A stretch of DNA of 64,000 nucleotides from Aquirufa nivalisilvae (GTDB lineage: Bacteria; Bacteroidota; Bacteroidia; Cytophagales; Spirosomataceae). The translations under genes and the position numbers were made by a program. The notes beneath the pieces are model-generated. The model searched no databases. It worked only from the letters and a program-made list of their open reading frames with translations, and had not been told where the DNA came from. This document shows positions 25,371 through 37,684 of the stretch, in pieces. The stretch lies in NCBI RefSeq assembly GCF_004307455.1, contig NZ_SEWX01000005.1, positions 744,001-808,000 on the forward strand, given 5' to 3'. The stretch's first letter is position 1; each line of letters starts with the position of its first letter.

Positions 25371-25407
25371 TTTCCCTTATTTTTACAGTATAAATTTAAA
25401 TTTAACC

Positions 25408-26754
25408 ATGAAGTGGACTTCTCTGGCTATTGCCTGCTTACTACTTATTTCTAATTCAGTTTTGGCTCAAGAAGGCGTCAATTACATGGAATTAGGTTTA
25501 ACTCAAAACAAAACTGGTAATTATGCTGAGGCATTGCGAAACTTCAGTATTGAAATAGAGAAAAACACAGCTAATCCCAATCCTATTGCTTTTTATAACC
25601 GAGGCTTTGCTAAATATAATTTAAAGGATTTCAGAGGAGCTATTTTGGATTTCGAAAAAGCGATTGAATTAAAATCCACGTATTACGAGGCATTCATTGC
25701 CCGCGGTCAAAGTTATAGTAAGCAAGACAATCACAAGATTGCTATTCAGGATTACAATGAAGCGATTCGCTTAAACCCATTAGAAGCTACCGCTTATTAT
25801 TCTAGAGGCTTATCAAAAAGTAAATTAGAAAACTACCGAGGAGGTTTATCAGACTTCAACAAATCCTTGGAATTAAACCCAGAATATGCTCCATGCTTGG
25901 CTGCTAGAGGAGATTGCAAAGTTAAATTAGGAGAATTTGCTAGTAGTATAGAGGATTACAGCAAAGCCATTGAAATTAGCCCTAAAAGATCTACGTATTA
26001 TTCTGGAAGAGGATTTGCCAAAATGAAATTAAATGATTTTGCCAATGCCTTAAAGGATTTCAATGAGGCATTAAAAATCAGTCCAGATGAAGCCAATGAT
26101 TGGTATTATTCAGGATTTTGCAAAACGCAATTGGAAAATTTTCGAGGAGAAAATGGAGAAAAAGGTGCTTTAGAAGATTTCAACAAAGCTTTAGAATTAG
26201 AACCTGCTAAAGTAGAAGCATTCTATGGCCGTGGTTTTGTTAAATCTAAACTAGGAGATCAACGTGGTGCCATAGAGGATTATACCAAAGCTGTGGATAT
26301 GGGAAATTTAGATAATGCTAAAATTCTTTACACGGCCAAAATGAATAAAGCCGTATTAGATGAATTACGTAATTCAGTTCAGGATAAAATCAAAATAGCC
26401 GAATTCACTACTGAACGTGCTGAAATATATTTCAACAGAGGCTTGGCCAAATCAAAATCGGGTGATCCTAAACAAGCCATGGAAGATTATAATCGGGCAA
26501 TTTCCTTAAATCCCATTTATGCTGATGCCTATTTCATGAGAGCCATGGCCAAATCCAATGTGGGAGATCAACGTAATGCCATTCAAGATTGCAGTAATGC
26601 CATAAAATTGAATGCCAAATACGCAGAAGCTTATTTTGTCAGAGGAATCATCAAATTAGCCTTAGCGGACACCACAGGATGTTTGGATTTAAGCAAATCA
26701 GGAGAATTAGGATACAATCCCTCCTTCCAAGTTATCCGAGATTTCTGTAACTAA
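25408..26754 (+). CDS. Exported tetratricopeptide repeat protein
   Basis: A 448-residue secreted or periplasmic protein. It starts at ATG 25408 with a clear signal peptide (MKWTSLAIACLLLISNSVLAQ). An upstream in-frame ATG lies inside menA and is rejected. The mature part is a string of about eleven TPR units with the repeated wording RGFAKYNLKDFRGAILDFEKAIELK and AYFMRAMAKSNVGDQRNAIQDCSNAIKL. The Asp/Arg-rich repeat consensus, with DYNKAIELNP patterns, is typical of Bacteroidota secreted TPR proteins. It converges with amn, with only 2 bp between stops and no terminator visible. Function is unknown; it is probably a binding scaffold on the envelope. Confidence 0.9.
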   Translation: MKWTSLAIACLLLISNSVLAQEGVNYMELGLTQNKTGNYAEALRNFSIEIEKNTANPNPIAFYNRGFAKYNLKDFRGAILDFEKAIELKSTYYEAFIARGQSYSKQDNHKIAIQDYNEAIRLNPLEATAYYSRGLSKSKLENYRGGLSDFNKSLELNPEYAPCLAARGDCKVKLGEFASSIEDYSKAIEISPKRSTYYSGRGFAKMKLNDFANALKDFNEALKISPDEANDWYYSGFCKTQLENFRGENGEKGALEDFNKALELEPAKVEAFYGRGFVKSKLGDQRGAIEDYTKAVDMGNLDNAKILYTAKMNKAVLDELRNSVQDKIKIAEFTTERAEIYFNRGLAKSKSGDPKQAMEDYNRAISLNPIYADAYFMRAMAKSNVGDQRNAIQDCSNAIKLNAKYAEAYFVRGIIKLALADTTGCLDLSKSGELGYNPSFQVIRDFCN

Positions 26755-26756
26755 TT

Positions 26757-27530
26757 TTACTCGAAACGTAAGTGTTTAACCGATTCACCTGAAGATGCTA
26801 ATTCTTCCAGGGCATCTATACCTATTTGAAGGTGTAGATTAACATAATTATCTGTAACTTTTTTATCACTCACATCTGTCTTCACTCCATCTGGAGTCAT
26901 CGGATTATCTGACACTAACAAGAGTGCTCCACGTGGAATTTTATTCACAAATCCTACGGTAAAAATTGTTGCCGTTTCCATGTCGATGCACATGGCACGG
27001 ATATCCGATAAATACTTTTTAAATTCTTCATCATGCTCCCACACGCGACGATTCGTGGTGTAAATCAAACCTGTCCAATAATCTTTTTCGTGTTTCTTGA
27101 TCATGGAAGAAACGGAACGTTGTAAGCGAAATGATGGTAAAGCCGGTATCTCCTTGGGCATATATTCATCGGAAGTACCTTCCCCTCTAACGGCTGCAAT
27201 GGGAAGAATTAAATCTCCCAAAGCGAGGTTCTTTTTCAGTCCACCACATTTACCCAAAAACAATACAGCTTTAGGAGAAATGGCGGAAAGAATATCCATC
27301 ACGGTAGCAGCCATAGGAGAACCCATTCCAAAATTAATGATGGTGATATTATCTGCCGTTGCCGTTTGCATAGGACGATCTTGTCCCAATATCTCTACGT
27401 CAAATTTTTGTGCAAACATATCGACGTAATTCTTGAAATTGGTTAATAATATATACTGACCAAATTTTTCCAAGGGTGTACCTGTGTAGCGAGGTAACCA
27501 ATTTTGTACAATTTCTTCTTTAGTTTTCAT
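26757..27530 (-). CDS. amn: AMP nucleosidase
   Basis: Cleaves AMP to adenine and ribose 5-phosphate in the cytoplasm. The 257-residue protein belongs to the short AMP nucleosidase class of the purine nucleoside phosphorylase fold, common in Bacteroidota. Motifs include TIINFGMGSPMAATVMDIL, VLFLGKCGGLKKNLALGDLILPIAAVRGEGTSDEY, and CIDMETATIFTVGFVNKIPRGALLLVSDNPM, where the acidic DMET and Asp (SDNP) contact the purine and ribose. It lacks the extra N-terminal domain of the enterobacterial enzyme. It is divergent from an HsdR-N gene; a 26-bp inverted repeat sits between them. Confidence 0.92.
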   Translation of the reverse strand: MKTKEEIVQNWLPRYTGTPLEKFGQYILLTNFKNYVDMFAQKFDVEILGQDRPMQTATADNITIINFGMGSPMAATVMDILSAISPKAVLFLGKCGGLKKNLALGDLILPIAAVRGEGTSDEYMPKEIPALPSFRLQRSVSSMIKKHEKDYWTGLIYTTNRRVWEHDEEFKKYLSDIRAMCIDMETATIFTVGFVNKIPRGALLLVSDNPMTPDGVKTDVSDKKVTDNYVNLHLQIGIDALEELASSGESVKHLRFE

Positions 27531-27551
27531 GAAAAGAGCTAGTTCGTGATG

Positions 27552-27577
27552 AAATTAATCTACAAATAGATTAATTT
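27552..27577. promoter_or_regulatory. Inverted repeat in the amn / HsdR-N divergent gap
   Basis: AAATTAATCTA (27552-27562) and its complement (27567-27577) flank a four-base CAAA. The 66-bp gap holds nothing else. It sits where both divergent promoters must lie, so an operator is plausible, though it could also just fold as a 5' hairpin. Confidence 0.45.
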
Positions 27578-27596
27578 AGAGTTTGTGTAATGGCCT

Positions 27597-28058
27597 ATGA
27601 TGCAACCTATAGCTGACCTGACGCTGCAGTTTCCCCCTTATGATTACAAATTAAAAAAAAAGGATGGAAAACTCTATATTTTTGACCCTATTGCCAAAAA
27701 ATATAGGCTACTTTCTCCAGAAGAATGGGTGCGTCAGCACTGCTTGCAGTACATTACGAATCACTTGCAGTATCCAAGTGGAATGATTCAAATTGAAGGA
27801 GGCATTATTGTTAATCAGTTACAAAGAAGAAGTGATATTCAAATATTTGCTAAGGATGGGACTGTTTTTATGGTGATTGAATGTAAAGCACCTCATGTTA
27901 AGCTCACAGAAATTACTTGGCAGCAAATTAGTCAATATCAAAAACAGATAAACTCCAAATATTTAGTGCTTACTAATGGACTGGAAACCAAACTATTAGA
28001 AATAGATTTATTACACCAAAAAACGAATACATTAACACATTTTCCTATTTATTCATGA
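27597..28058 (+). CDS. HsdR N-terminal domain (PD-(D/E)XK nuclease-like) protein
   Basis: A 153-residue single-domain protein matching the N-terminal nuclease domain of type I restriction R subunits (HSDR_N_2 type). The catalytic pattern is intact: Asp in QRRSDIQIF, then MVIECKAP with the E-x-K, about residues 85-105. A Gln in helix QQISQYQKQ follows. There is no helicase, HsdM or HsdS in the window, so it is not part of a restriction system here. It is widely seen in Bacteroidota as a stand-alone gene. The last codons overlap the next gene by 4 bp. Start ATG 27597 (an adjacent ATG at 27600 is equally possible). Actual activity is unknown. Confidence 0.85.
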   Translation: MMQPIADLTLQFPPYDYKLKKKDGKLYIFDPIAKKYRLLSPEEWVRQHCLQYITNHLQYPSGMIQIEGGIIVNQLQRRSDIQIFAKDGTVFMVIECKAPHVKLTEITWQQISQYQKQINSKYLVLTNGLETKLLEIDLLHQKTNTLTHFPIYS

Positions 28059-29692
28059 AAAAAACGACACAAGTATTTGCCTATTTAATCATTAGCCTAC
28101 TTAGTTTTAGTACAACTTGGGCTCAAAACAAATCCAAAACATTAGCTAAAAGACCTGCATTGGTAGTAGGAATTGTAGTAGATCAAATGCGTTATGATTA
28201 TTTATATAAATATCAAGATCGATATAGCGACAATGGCTTTAAGCGCTTGATGCGAGAAGGCTTAAACTGCCAAGATAATCATTATAACTATGCTCCTACT
28301 GTTACAGCCGCTGGACATGCTAGTGTATATACAGGAACAGTGCCTGCGGTTCATGGCATTGTTGGAAATGATTGGACAGATGTAGCCACTGGAAAAAAGG
28401 TATATTGTACAGAAGACAGTACAGTTACTACGGTAGGAACTACAGGTAAAACAGGGTTTATGTCACCCAAAAATCTTTGGACCAGCACCATTACTGATCA
28501 ATTACGTATTTCTCAAAATTTCCGTTCAAAAACCATTGCCATTGCCTTAAAAGATCGTGGTGCTATTTTACCAGGTGGTCATACAGCTAATGGTTCTTAT
28601 TGGTATGATTCAAAAGAAGGCCGTTGGATTACTTCCACGTTTTACATGAAAGAATTACCGAGCTGGGTTCAGAAATTCAATGCCGAAGAAAAAGCACTTA
28701 AATATGTCAAACAAGGGTGGAATACCTTATATCCCATTGATACATATGTTCAAAGTGCAGAAGACAATTTGCCTTTTGAAGGAAAACTACCTTCGGAAAA
28801 AACACCTACTTTCCCACATGCATTAGAAGGACCTAATCCATTAGAAATCATTCGTTCTACACCATATGGTAATTCGATTACGAAAGATTTTGCATTAAAG
28901 GCTATTGAGGAAGAAAAATTGGGCCAAAACAATAACACTGACTTTTTAGCAGTTAGCTTTTCTTCAACTGATTATGTAGGTCACGCTTTTGGACCACAAT
29001 CCATCGAATTGGAAGATACGTATTTACGTTTGGACCGAGATATTGCTGAATTATTGAGCTATTTGGATAAGCAATTTGGTAAAGATCGAGTATTGGTGTT
29101 TTTAACTGCTGACCATGCCGTAGCTGAGGTTCCAGGATACTTACAATCGAAAAAAATGCCAGGTGGTGTATTTGAGGCGAATAAAGCATTAACAGAGGCG
29201 AAAAGTGCCTTGCAAAAAGAGTTTGGCTCTGATAAATTAATTATTGGAAGTGAAAACTCGCAATTTTACATTGATCATTCTTTGGTGGAAAAATTAGCCA
29301 TCAATCGTAAAAAATTACACCAAGTTATTTTAGCAGCTTATTCTAAAATTGAGGGTACATCCACCATCATTGATATGCAAGATGTTGCGAATAGTACCTT
29401 AATTCAACCCTATAAAGATTTGGTTACGAATGGCTATAATCCAGCTCGCAGTGGCGATTTCATGATATTATTAAAACCACAATGGTTCATGGGTGGAAAG
29501 ACGGGAACAACGCATAGTACACTTTATGCTTATGATACTCATGTACCCTTATTGTTTTATGGTTGGAAGGTGAAACCACAAGAACTCAGTAGCAGAACGA
29601 GCATAAGTGACATTTCTACCACCTTAGCTAATTGGTTAGGTTGCATGGAGCCGTCAGGAAGTATTGGTAAAATTATACCGATAGCTAAATAA
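28055..29692 (+). CDS. PafA-like alkaline phosphatase superfamily protein
   Basis: A 545-residue exported phosphatase of the nucleotide pyrophosphatase/phosphodiesterase branch, like the Bacteroidota PafA enzymes that release phosphate from monoesters. A signal peptide (about residues 1-24, ending TTWAQ) is followed by the metal-binding VVDQMRYDYL and the nucleophile region YAPTVTAAGHASVYTG near residues 79-94, with Thr as nucleophile. Later metal ligands are visible in SFSSTDYVGHAFG and LTADHAVAEVPG. It ends GSIGKIIPIAK. Overlap of its ATG with the stop of the HsdR-N gene implies translational coupling. Periplasmic phosphate scavenging is the expected role. Confidence 0.92.
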   Translation: MKKTTQVFAYLIISLLSFSTTWAQNKSKTLAKRPALVVGIVVDQMRYDYLYKYQDRYSDNGFKRLMREGLNCQDNHYNYAPTVTAAGHASVYTGTVPAVHGIVGNDWTDVATGKKVYCTEDSTVTTVGTTGKTGFMSPKNLWTSTITDQLRISQNFRSKTIAIALKDRGAILPGGHTANGSYWYDSKEGRWITSTFYMKELPSWVQKFNAEEKALKYVKQGWNTLYPIDTYVQSAEDNLPFEGKLPSEKTPTFPHALEGPNPLEIIRSTPYGNSITKDFALKAIEEEKLGQNNNTDFLAVSFSSTDYVGHAFGPQSIELEDTYLRLDRDIAELLSYLDKQFGKDRVLVFLTADHAVAEVPGYLQSKKMPGGVFEANKALTEAKSALQKEFGSDKLIIGSENSQFYIDHSLVEKLAINRKKLHQVILAAYSKIEGTSTIIDMQDVANSTLIQPYKDLVTNGYNPARSGDFMILLKPQWFMGGKTGTTHSTLYAYDTHVPLLFYGWKVKPQELSSRTSISDISTTLANWLGCMEPSGSIGKIIPIAK

Positions 29693-29737
29693 GTTTTGAT
29701 ATTCCAATTCAATTATAAATTTTATAAGAAAAATGGC

Positions 29738-29745
29738 TAATTTTG
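29738..29745 (+). promoter_or_regulatory. Putative -7 element of ugd
   Basis: TAATTTTG lies 33 nt before the ugd ATG in an AT-rich 86-bp gap. It fits TAnnTTTG, with a weak -33 region. Confidence 0.4.
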
Positions 29746-29778
29746 AGCCAAATTTTTGAACTAAATAAAGATTAACCC

Positions 29779-31092
29779 ATGAAAATTGCGGTAGTAGGAA
29801 CGGGATATGTTGGCCTTGTCACAGGAACATGTTTTTCAGAAACAGGTAACCACGTCACATGTGTAGATATCAATGAGGCTAAGATTAATCAAATGAAAGC
29901 GGGTATAGTACCCATTTATGAACCAGGTTTGGAAGATTTATTTCACCGCAATGTGGAAGAAGGTCGATTAAACTTTACCACTTCATTGGTAGAAGGAATT
30001 GAAGGAGCCAAAGTAATCTTTTTGGCACTTCCAACCCCTCCAGGAGAAGATGGTTCAGCAGATTTGAAATACATATTACAAGTAGCTAATGATTTAGGTC
30101 CTTTATTAAAAGAATATACAGTCATTATTGATAAAAGTACAGTTCCTGTTGGAACATCTGAATTGGTCAAAAATGCTATTGCTCAACATGCCAAAGTGCC
30201 ATTTGATGTGGTATCAAATCCAGAATTTTTACGCGAAGGAGTGGCAGTAGAAGATTTTATGAAACCAGACCGCGTGGTGATTGGAACAGAATCAGACAGA
30301 GCCAAGGAATTAATGACCAAATTATATGCTCCCTTAGTACGTCAAGGAAATCCAATCATTTTTATGGATGAACGCTCTGCGGAGATGACCAAATATGCTG
30401 CTAATGCATTTTTAGCTACCAAAATCACCTTTATGAATGAAATTGCCAATTTGTGTGAATTGGTAGGAGCCAATGTGGACGATATTCGTAGAGGTATTGG
30501 TACCGATTCTCGGATTGGTAAGCGCTTTTTGTTTGCGGGTATAGGATATGGAGGAAGTTGTTTTCCGAAAGATGTTCAAGCTCTGGCAAAAACATCCGAA
30601 GAGAATAATTATAAATTCCATATTTTGGATAGTGTCATGCGGGTTAATGAAAACCAAAAGACTAAATTATTACCTCAAGTACGTCAGTATTTCAACCATG
30701 ATTTAGCTGGTAAAACCATTGCCATTTGGGGATTGGCATTTAAGCCATATACCGATGATATTCGTGAAGCTCCTGCCTTATATAACATTGAAGCGTTGTT
30801 GGAGGCGGGATGTACCATTAAAGCGTATGATCCAGAAGCTATGCCAAACGTTCAGGCTCTATTAGGAGACAGCGTTCAGTTTTGTAAAAATCCTTATGAG
30901 GCCTTGGAAGAAGCTGATGCACTGTTAATTGTCACAGAATGGCCTCAATTCCGTACTCCTGATTTCGAGAAGATGGATTCATTACTTAAAAATAAAGTCA
31001 TTTTTGATGGCAGAAATTTATATGAATTATCTCAAATGAAGGAATTAGGATATACTTATTATTCGATTGGCCGTCAAACCATATTATCATAA
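29779..31092 (+). CDS. ugd: UDP-glucose 6-dehydrogenase
   Basis: Oxidises UDP-glucose to UDP-glucuronate using two NAD+ in the cytoplasm, a precursor for polysaccharides. The 437-residue protein has the N-terminal NAD-binding GTGYVGLVTG (residues 7-16) and the central GYGGSCFPKD with catalytic Cys261. The C-terminal UDP-binding fold has IWGLAFKPYTDDIREAPALYNIEALL. Its neighbour 9 bp downstream is a UDP-glucuronate decarboxylase-type epimerase, so the two are consecutive steps towards UDP-xylose. Length and motifs are complete. No other glycan genes flank the pair. Confidence 0.97.
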   Translation: MKIAVVGTGYVGLVTGTCFSETGNHVTCVDINEAKINQMKAGIVPIYEPGLEDLFHRNVEEGRLNFTTSLVEGIEGAKVIFLALPTPPGEDGSADLKYILQVANDLGPLLKEYTVIIDKSTVPVGTSELVKNAIAQHAKVPFDVVSNPEFLREGVAVEDFMKPDRVVIGTESDRAKELMTKLYAPLVRQGNPIIFMDERSAEMTKYAANAFLATKITFMNEIANLCELVGANVDDIRRGIGTDSRIGKRFLFAGIGYGGSCFPKDVQALAKTSEENNYKFHILDSVMRVNENQKTKLLPQVRQYFNHDLAGKTIAIWGLAFKPYTDDIREAPALYNIEALLEAGCTIKAYDPEAMPNVQALLGDSVQFCKNPYEALEEADALLIVTEWPQFRTPDFEKMDSLLKNKVIFDGRNLYELSQMKELGYTYYSIGRQTILS

Positions 31093-31101
31093 ATCATTGA
31101 A

Positions 31102-32076
31102 ATGAAAAGAGTATTAATAACTGGAGGAGCTGGATTTTTAGGATCGCATCTTTGTGATCGTTTTATCAAAGAAGGTTTTCATGTGATTGCCATGGATAAT
31201 TTAATCACGGGCGATTTGAAAAACATTGAGCACCTTTTTAAGCTTCCCAATTTTGAATTTTATCATCATGATGTATCTAAGTTCATCCACGTACCCGGTG
31301 AATTAGATTATATTCTTCATTTTGCTTCACCTGCCTCCCCAATTGATTATTTAAAAATCCCCATTCAAACCTTAAAAGTAGGTTCTTTGGGAATTCATAA
31401 TTGTTTGGGATTAGCCCGTGTCAAAAATGCCCGTGTACTGATTGCCTCTACTTCCGAAGTTTATGGAGATCCTTTGGTTCATCCTCAAACAGAAGAGTAT
31501 TGGGGAAATGTGAACCCAGTTGGTCCAAGAGGTGTCTATGACGAAGCTAAGCGCTTTCAAGAGGCTATGACCATGGCATATCACACCTATCATGGTGTTG
31601 AAACAAGAATTGTACGTATTTTCAATACCTATGGGCCAAGAATGCGTCTGAATGACGGTCGTGTTTTACCTGCATTTATTGGTCAAGCCTTACGTGGAGA
31701 AGATTTAACCATGTTTGGTGATGGCTCTCAAACTAGAGCTTTTTGCTATGTAGATGATTTGGTTGAAGGAATATACCGTTTATTGCTCAGTGATTATGCC
31801 CAACCAGTGAATATTGGTAATCCAGATGAAATCACCATCAAAGAGTTTGGAGAAGAAATTATCAAATTAACTGGAACAAGTCAGAAATTAATTTCACTTC
31901 CTTTGCCTACGGATGATCCCAAGCAAAGAAAACCAGATATTACCAAAGCAAAAGCTATATTATGCTGGGAGCCCAAGGTTTCTAGAGCTGAAGGATTAAA
32001 AATCACCTATGAATATTTCAAATCATTAAGTCAAGATGACTTACATCGATTAGCACATCATAAGGAGTTTAAATAA
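31102..32076 (+). CDS. uxs: UDP-glucuronate decarboxylase (UDP-xylose synthase)
   Basis: An extended short-chain dehydrogenase that converts UDP-glucuronate to UDP-xylose. The 324-residue protein has the Rossmann motif [13 protein letters not shown] (about 7-19), the substrate loop [20 protein letters not shown], catalytic ASTSEVYGD and [13 protein letters not shown] with Tyr-x-x-x-Lys (about residues 147-151). [21 protein letters not shown] is the decarboxylase-type Arg-rich tract seen in UXS enzymes. The decarboxylase rather than 4-epimerase call rests on this segment and on the ugd neighbour. A strong terminator follows. UDP-xylose could feed lipopolysaccharide or glycoprotein glycans. Confidence 0.9.
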   Translation: MKRVLITGGAGFLGSHLCDRFIKEGFHVIAMDNLITGDLKNIEHLFKLPNFEFYHHDVSKFIHVPGELDYILHFASPASPIDYLKIPIQTLKVGSLGIHNCLGLARVKNARVLIASTSEVYGDPLVHPQTEEYWGNVNPVGPRGVYDEAKRFQEAMTMAYHTYHGVETRIVRIFNTYGPRMRLNDGRVLPAFIGQALRGEDLTMFGDGSQTRAFCYVDDLVEGIYRLLLSDYAQPVNIGNPDEITIKEFGEEIIKLTGTSQKLISLPLPTDDPKQRKPDITKAKAILCWEPKVSRAEGLKITYEYFKSLSQDDLHRLAHHKEFK

Positions 32077-32100
32077 AATCTAAAAATAACATTGAAAGTA

Positions 32101-32127
32101 AAAGCCAGCAATTGCTGGCTTTTTTTT
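32101..32127 (+). terminator. Terminator after uxs
   Basis: AAAGCCAGCAA and its complement TTGCTGGCTTT form a perfect 22-bp palindrome (32101-32122), extended by a T-run. A textbook intrinsic terminator ending ugd-uxs. Confidence 0.88.
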
Positions 32128-32195
32128 GTCCAATATTTATCTAGAACTTGATAAGAAGAATTGAATTAAAATAAAATTATTTTCAAAATCGTTAT

Positions 32196-32250
32196 CAACG
32201 CACAACGCTGTCAAGGTTCGGAACCTTGCCAGCGTGAGAAAAATGCGTTG
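32196..32250. repeat. Nested palindromic element, REP-like
   Basis: Three nested arms share one centre: CAACGCA (32196-32202) with TGCGTTG (32244-32250); ACGCTG (32205-32210) with CAGCGT (32230-32235); and CAAGGTTC (32212-32219) with GAACCTTG (32221-32228). A T/C pair mismatches between the inner two. The whole folds as a long hairpin. It lies in a 235-bp intergenic stretch between two converging terminators and codes for nothing. Whether copies exist elsewhere cannot be seen; no other copy is in this window. Confidence 0.6.
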
Positions 32251-32256
32251 AAAACA

Positions 32257-32287
32257 AAACAGGCTGCCCAATGGGCAGCCTGTTTTA
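32257..32287 (-). terminator. Terminator of the TonB-dependent receptor gene
   Basis: A 14-bp perfect arm (32257-32270) pairs with 32272-32285; the minus-strand message ends CAGGCTGCCC and so on, followed by a T-run after complementing the A-rich left flank. It lies 25 bp past the receptor stop. Confidence 0.75.
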
Positions 32288-32311
32288 ACATATTGAAATT
32301 GTATATTTCGA

Positions 32312-35635
<3,324 letters not shown>

Positions 35636-35851
35636 TTATAATTGTGTTGAAAGATATTTACACAAAATAAATGGAAAAAATCAAATACTACAACTGTTTG
35701 ACAAAAGTCATTTCTCGGAAAATTGCACTAATCAACTGATAATTAGAACTTATAAGGCATTTTCTGTAATTATATACATGAATATGGTCATCTAATTGTA
35801 CTATTTTGGCTTAAATCTTAACACAAACTTAATTTTTAATTATTTAAAGAA

Positions 35852-35859
35852 TATTTTTG
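35852..35859 (+). promoter_or_regulatory. Putative -7 element of selD operon
   Basis: TATTTTTG lies 25 nt before the TTG start of selD. It fits TAnnTTTG. No clear -33 box. The other parts of the 264-bp gap (35621-35884) between the divergent receptor gene and selD are AT-rich, with nothing else I can name. Confidence 0.4.
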
Positions 35860-35884
35860 TACCACTCATTTAAAAATATAGACA

Positions 35885-36922
35885 TTGGACACTAGCATAA
35901 AATTGACCTCATTTTCCCATGGAGCAGGTTGCGGATGTAAAATTTCACCTCAAATTTTAGATCAAATTTTACATACGGATACTCCAAAAAAAAATCATCC
36001 CCTCCTTTTAGTTGGAAATGAAAGTAGGGATGACGCTGCTGTATTTGATTGGCAAAATGGAGAAGCTGTCATTTCCACCACGGATTTTTTCATGCCCATT
36101 GTTGATGATCCATTTGATTTTGGGAAAATTGCTGCCACCAATGCTATTTCAGATATTTATGCCATGGGAGGTTCTCCTCTAATGGCTATCGCAATTTTAG
36201 GATGGCCTATTGACAAATTAGCTCCAGAGATTGCTAAAAAAGTGTTGGAAGGTGGGCGTGCTGCTTGTGCTGAAGCCGGAATTCCTCTAGCAGGAGGTCA
36301 TTCCATCGATTCTCCTGAACCAATTTTTGGTTTAGCAGTAACAGGTAAAGTTAAAAAGGAACATTTAAAGCAAAACGATCAAGCTACGGACAATTGCCTA
36401 TTGTATTTAACCAAACCATTAGGTGTAGGTATTTTATCTACTGCTCAAAAAAGAGGCATAGTGAGCCCCGAGGACCTAGCAATAGCTGTCAAACAAATGA
36501 GTACACTCAATCACTTGGGTGAAAAACTAGGGCCATTGGAATATGTCAAATCATTAACTGACGTAACAGGTTTTGGCTTAATGGGTCATTTAGTGGAAAT
36601 GTGCGATGGATCAAAAGTCAGTGCCCAATTGTATTTTGATAAAATTCCGACCTTACCACAGATTGGTCATTATTTAGAGCAAAAATGTTTTCCAGGTGGA
36701 ACATCCAGAAATTGGGCTAGTTATGGACATCGAGTTGAAGAAGGTATTTCTGAATTTCAACAACTCATTGGTGCTGATCCACAAACTTCTGGTGGACTAT
36801 TGATTGCAGTCGACAAGAATTTTCAATCTGAATTTGAATCATTTGCAAAAGCACAAGGTTTCTCATTAGATTTTATTGGGAAAACAATAAAACAACAAGA
36901 AAAGGCTATTTATATTCAATAA
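35885..36922 (+). CDS. selD: Selenide, water dikinase
   Basis: Makes selenophosphate from selenide and ATP. The 345-residue protein begins at a TTG (35885), the only start compatible with the conserved opening [20 protein letters not shown]. It is a cysteine-type SelD with Cys16, Cys18 and Lys19; no in-frame TGA is used. The AIR synthase-like ATP folds follow ([72 protein letters not shown]). No mnmH (tRNA 2-selenouridine synthase), selA or selB is in the window, so the selenium end-use is unknown. First gene of a six-gene plus-strand run. Confidence 0.95.
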   Translation: MDTSIKLTSFSHGAGCGCKISPQILDQILHTDTPKKNHPLLLVGNESRDDAAVFDWQNGEAVISTTDFFMPIVDDPFDFGKIAATNAISDIYAMGGSPLMAIAILGWPIDKLAPEIAKKVLEGGRAACAEAGIPLAGGHSIDSPEPIFGLAVTGKVKKEHLKQNDQATDNCLLYLTKPLGVGILSTAQKRGIVSPEDLAIAVKQMSTLNHLGEKLGPLEYVKSLTDVTGFGLMGHLVEMCDGSKVSAQLYFDKIPTLPQIGHYLEQKCFPGGTSRNWASYGHRVEEGISEFQQLIGADPQTSGGLLIAVDKNFQSEFESFAKAQGFSLDFIGKTIKQQEKAIYIQ

Positions 36923-37684
36923 ATGAAATTATACTTTAGAAAAGTGGGAGAACAAGGACCTTCTCTCATTATACTTCATGGCATTTTTGGTTCATCCGAC
37001 AATTGGTTAGGAATTGCTAAAGTACTTGCTGACCAATTCCAAGTTTATTTAGTGGATCAAAGAAATCATGGCCAATCACCATGGTCAGATGAATTTGATT
37101 ACCAAGTTATGTCTGAAGATTTATTGGAGTTTATTCAAGAACATCAATTGGTTAAACCCATTATCTTAGGACACTCAATGGGTGGTAAAGTGGTCATGCA
37201 ATTTGCCTTAAACCATCCTGATATAGCTCAAAAGATGATTGTAGTGGACATTGCTCCCAAATTCTACCCAGTACATCATACCGCCATTTTGGAAGGCTTA
37301 AATAGCCTAGATTTGAAAAATTTGGCAAGTAGAACAGAAGCCAATGAACATTTAAAGCGATTTGAGGAAAAAGAAGGAGTTCGTCAGTTTTTATTAAAAA
37401 ACTTGTACAGAAATGATCAACAAGAATTCGCTTGGAGAATTAATGTCAAGGTAATCACTAAAAATATCGATGTGGTAGGACATGAACTTTGGGTTAAAAA
37501 CTCAGTCAACATTCCTGCCTATTTCATCAAAGGGGCAGAATCACATTATATCCAGCCAGAAGATGAGCGCTATATTGCTGAAATTTTCCCCAACTTTGAA
37601 CTGATTGAAGTCCCTCAGGCAGGTCACTGGGTTCAGGCAGACCAACCAGAGGCTTTTGTTGAAGTCTTACGAAGTATTTTATGA
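36923..37684 (+). CDS. Alpha/beta-fold hydrolase (YbfF-like esterase)
   Basis: A 253-residue cytosolic hydrolase beginning immediately after the selD stop. It has HGIFGSSDNWLGIAKVLADQFQVYLVDQRNHGQSP with the oxyanion loop HGIFG, and a nucleophile elbow GHSMGGKVVM (Ser about residue 96). An acidic residue and the catalytic His follow in VPQAGHWVQADQPEAFV near the end. The DQRNHGQS motif matches the YbfF subfamily of acyl-ester hydrolases. The natural substrate is unknown, and linkage to selD looks like operon packing rather than pathway. Complete length. Confidence 0.9.
   Translation: MKLYFRKVGEQGPSLIILHGIFGSSDNWLGIAKVLADQFQVYLVDQRNHGQSPWSDEFDYQVMSEDLLEFIQEHQLVKPIILGHSMGGKVVMQFALNHPDIAQKMIVVDIAPKFYPVHHTAILEGLNSLDLKNLASRTEANEHLKRFEEKEGVRQFLLKNLYRNDQQEFAWRINVKVITKNIDVVGHELWVKNSVNIPAYFIKGAESHYIQPEDERYIAEIFPNFELIEVPQAGHWVQADQPEAFVEVLRSIL

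Noticed and set aside
27597-28058. Type I restriction system
   Set aside because: Only the HsdR N-terminal domain is present. No helicase, methylase or specificity subunit is in the window.
35885-36922. Selenocysteine-containing SelD
   Set aside because: The active-site codon at residue 16 is TGC, not TGA, and no SECIS-like hairpin follows.
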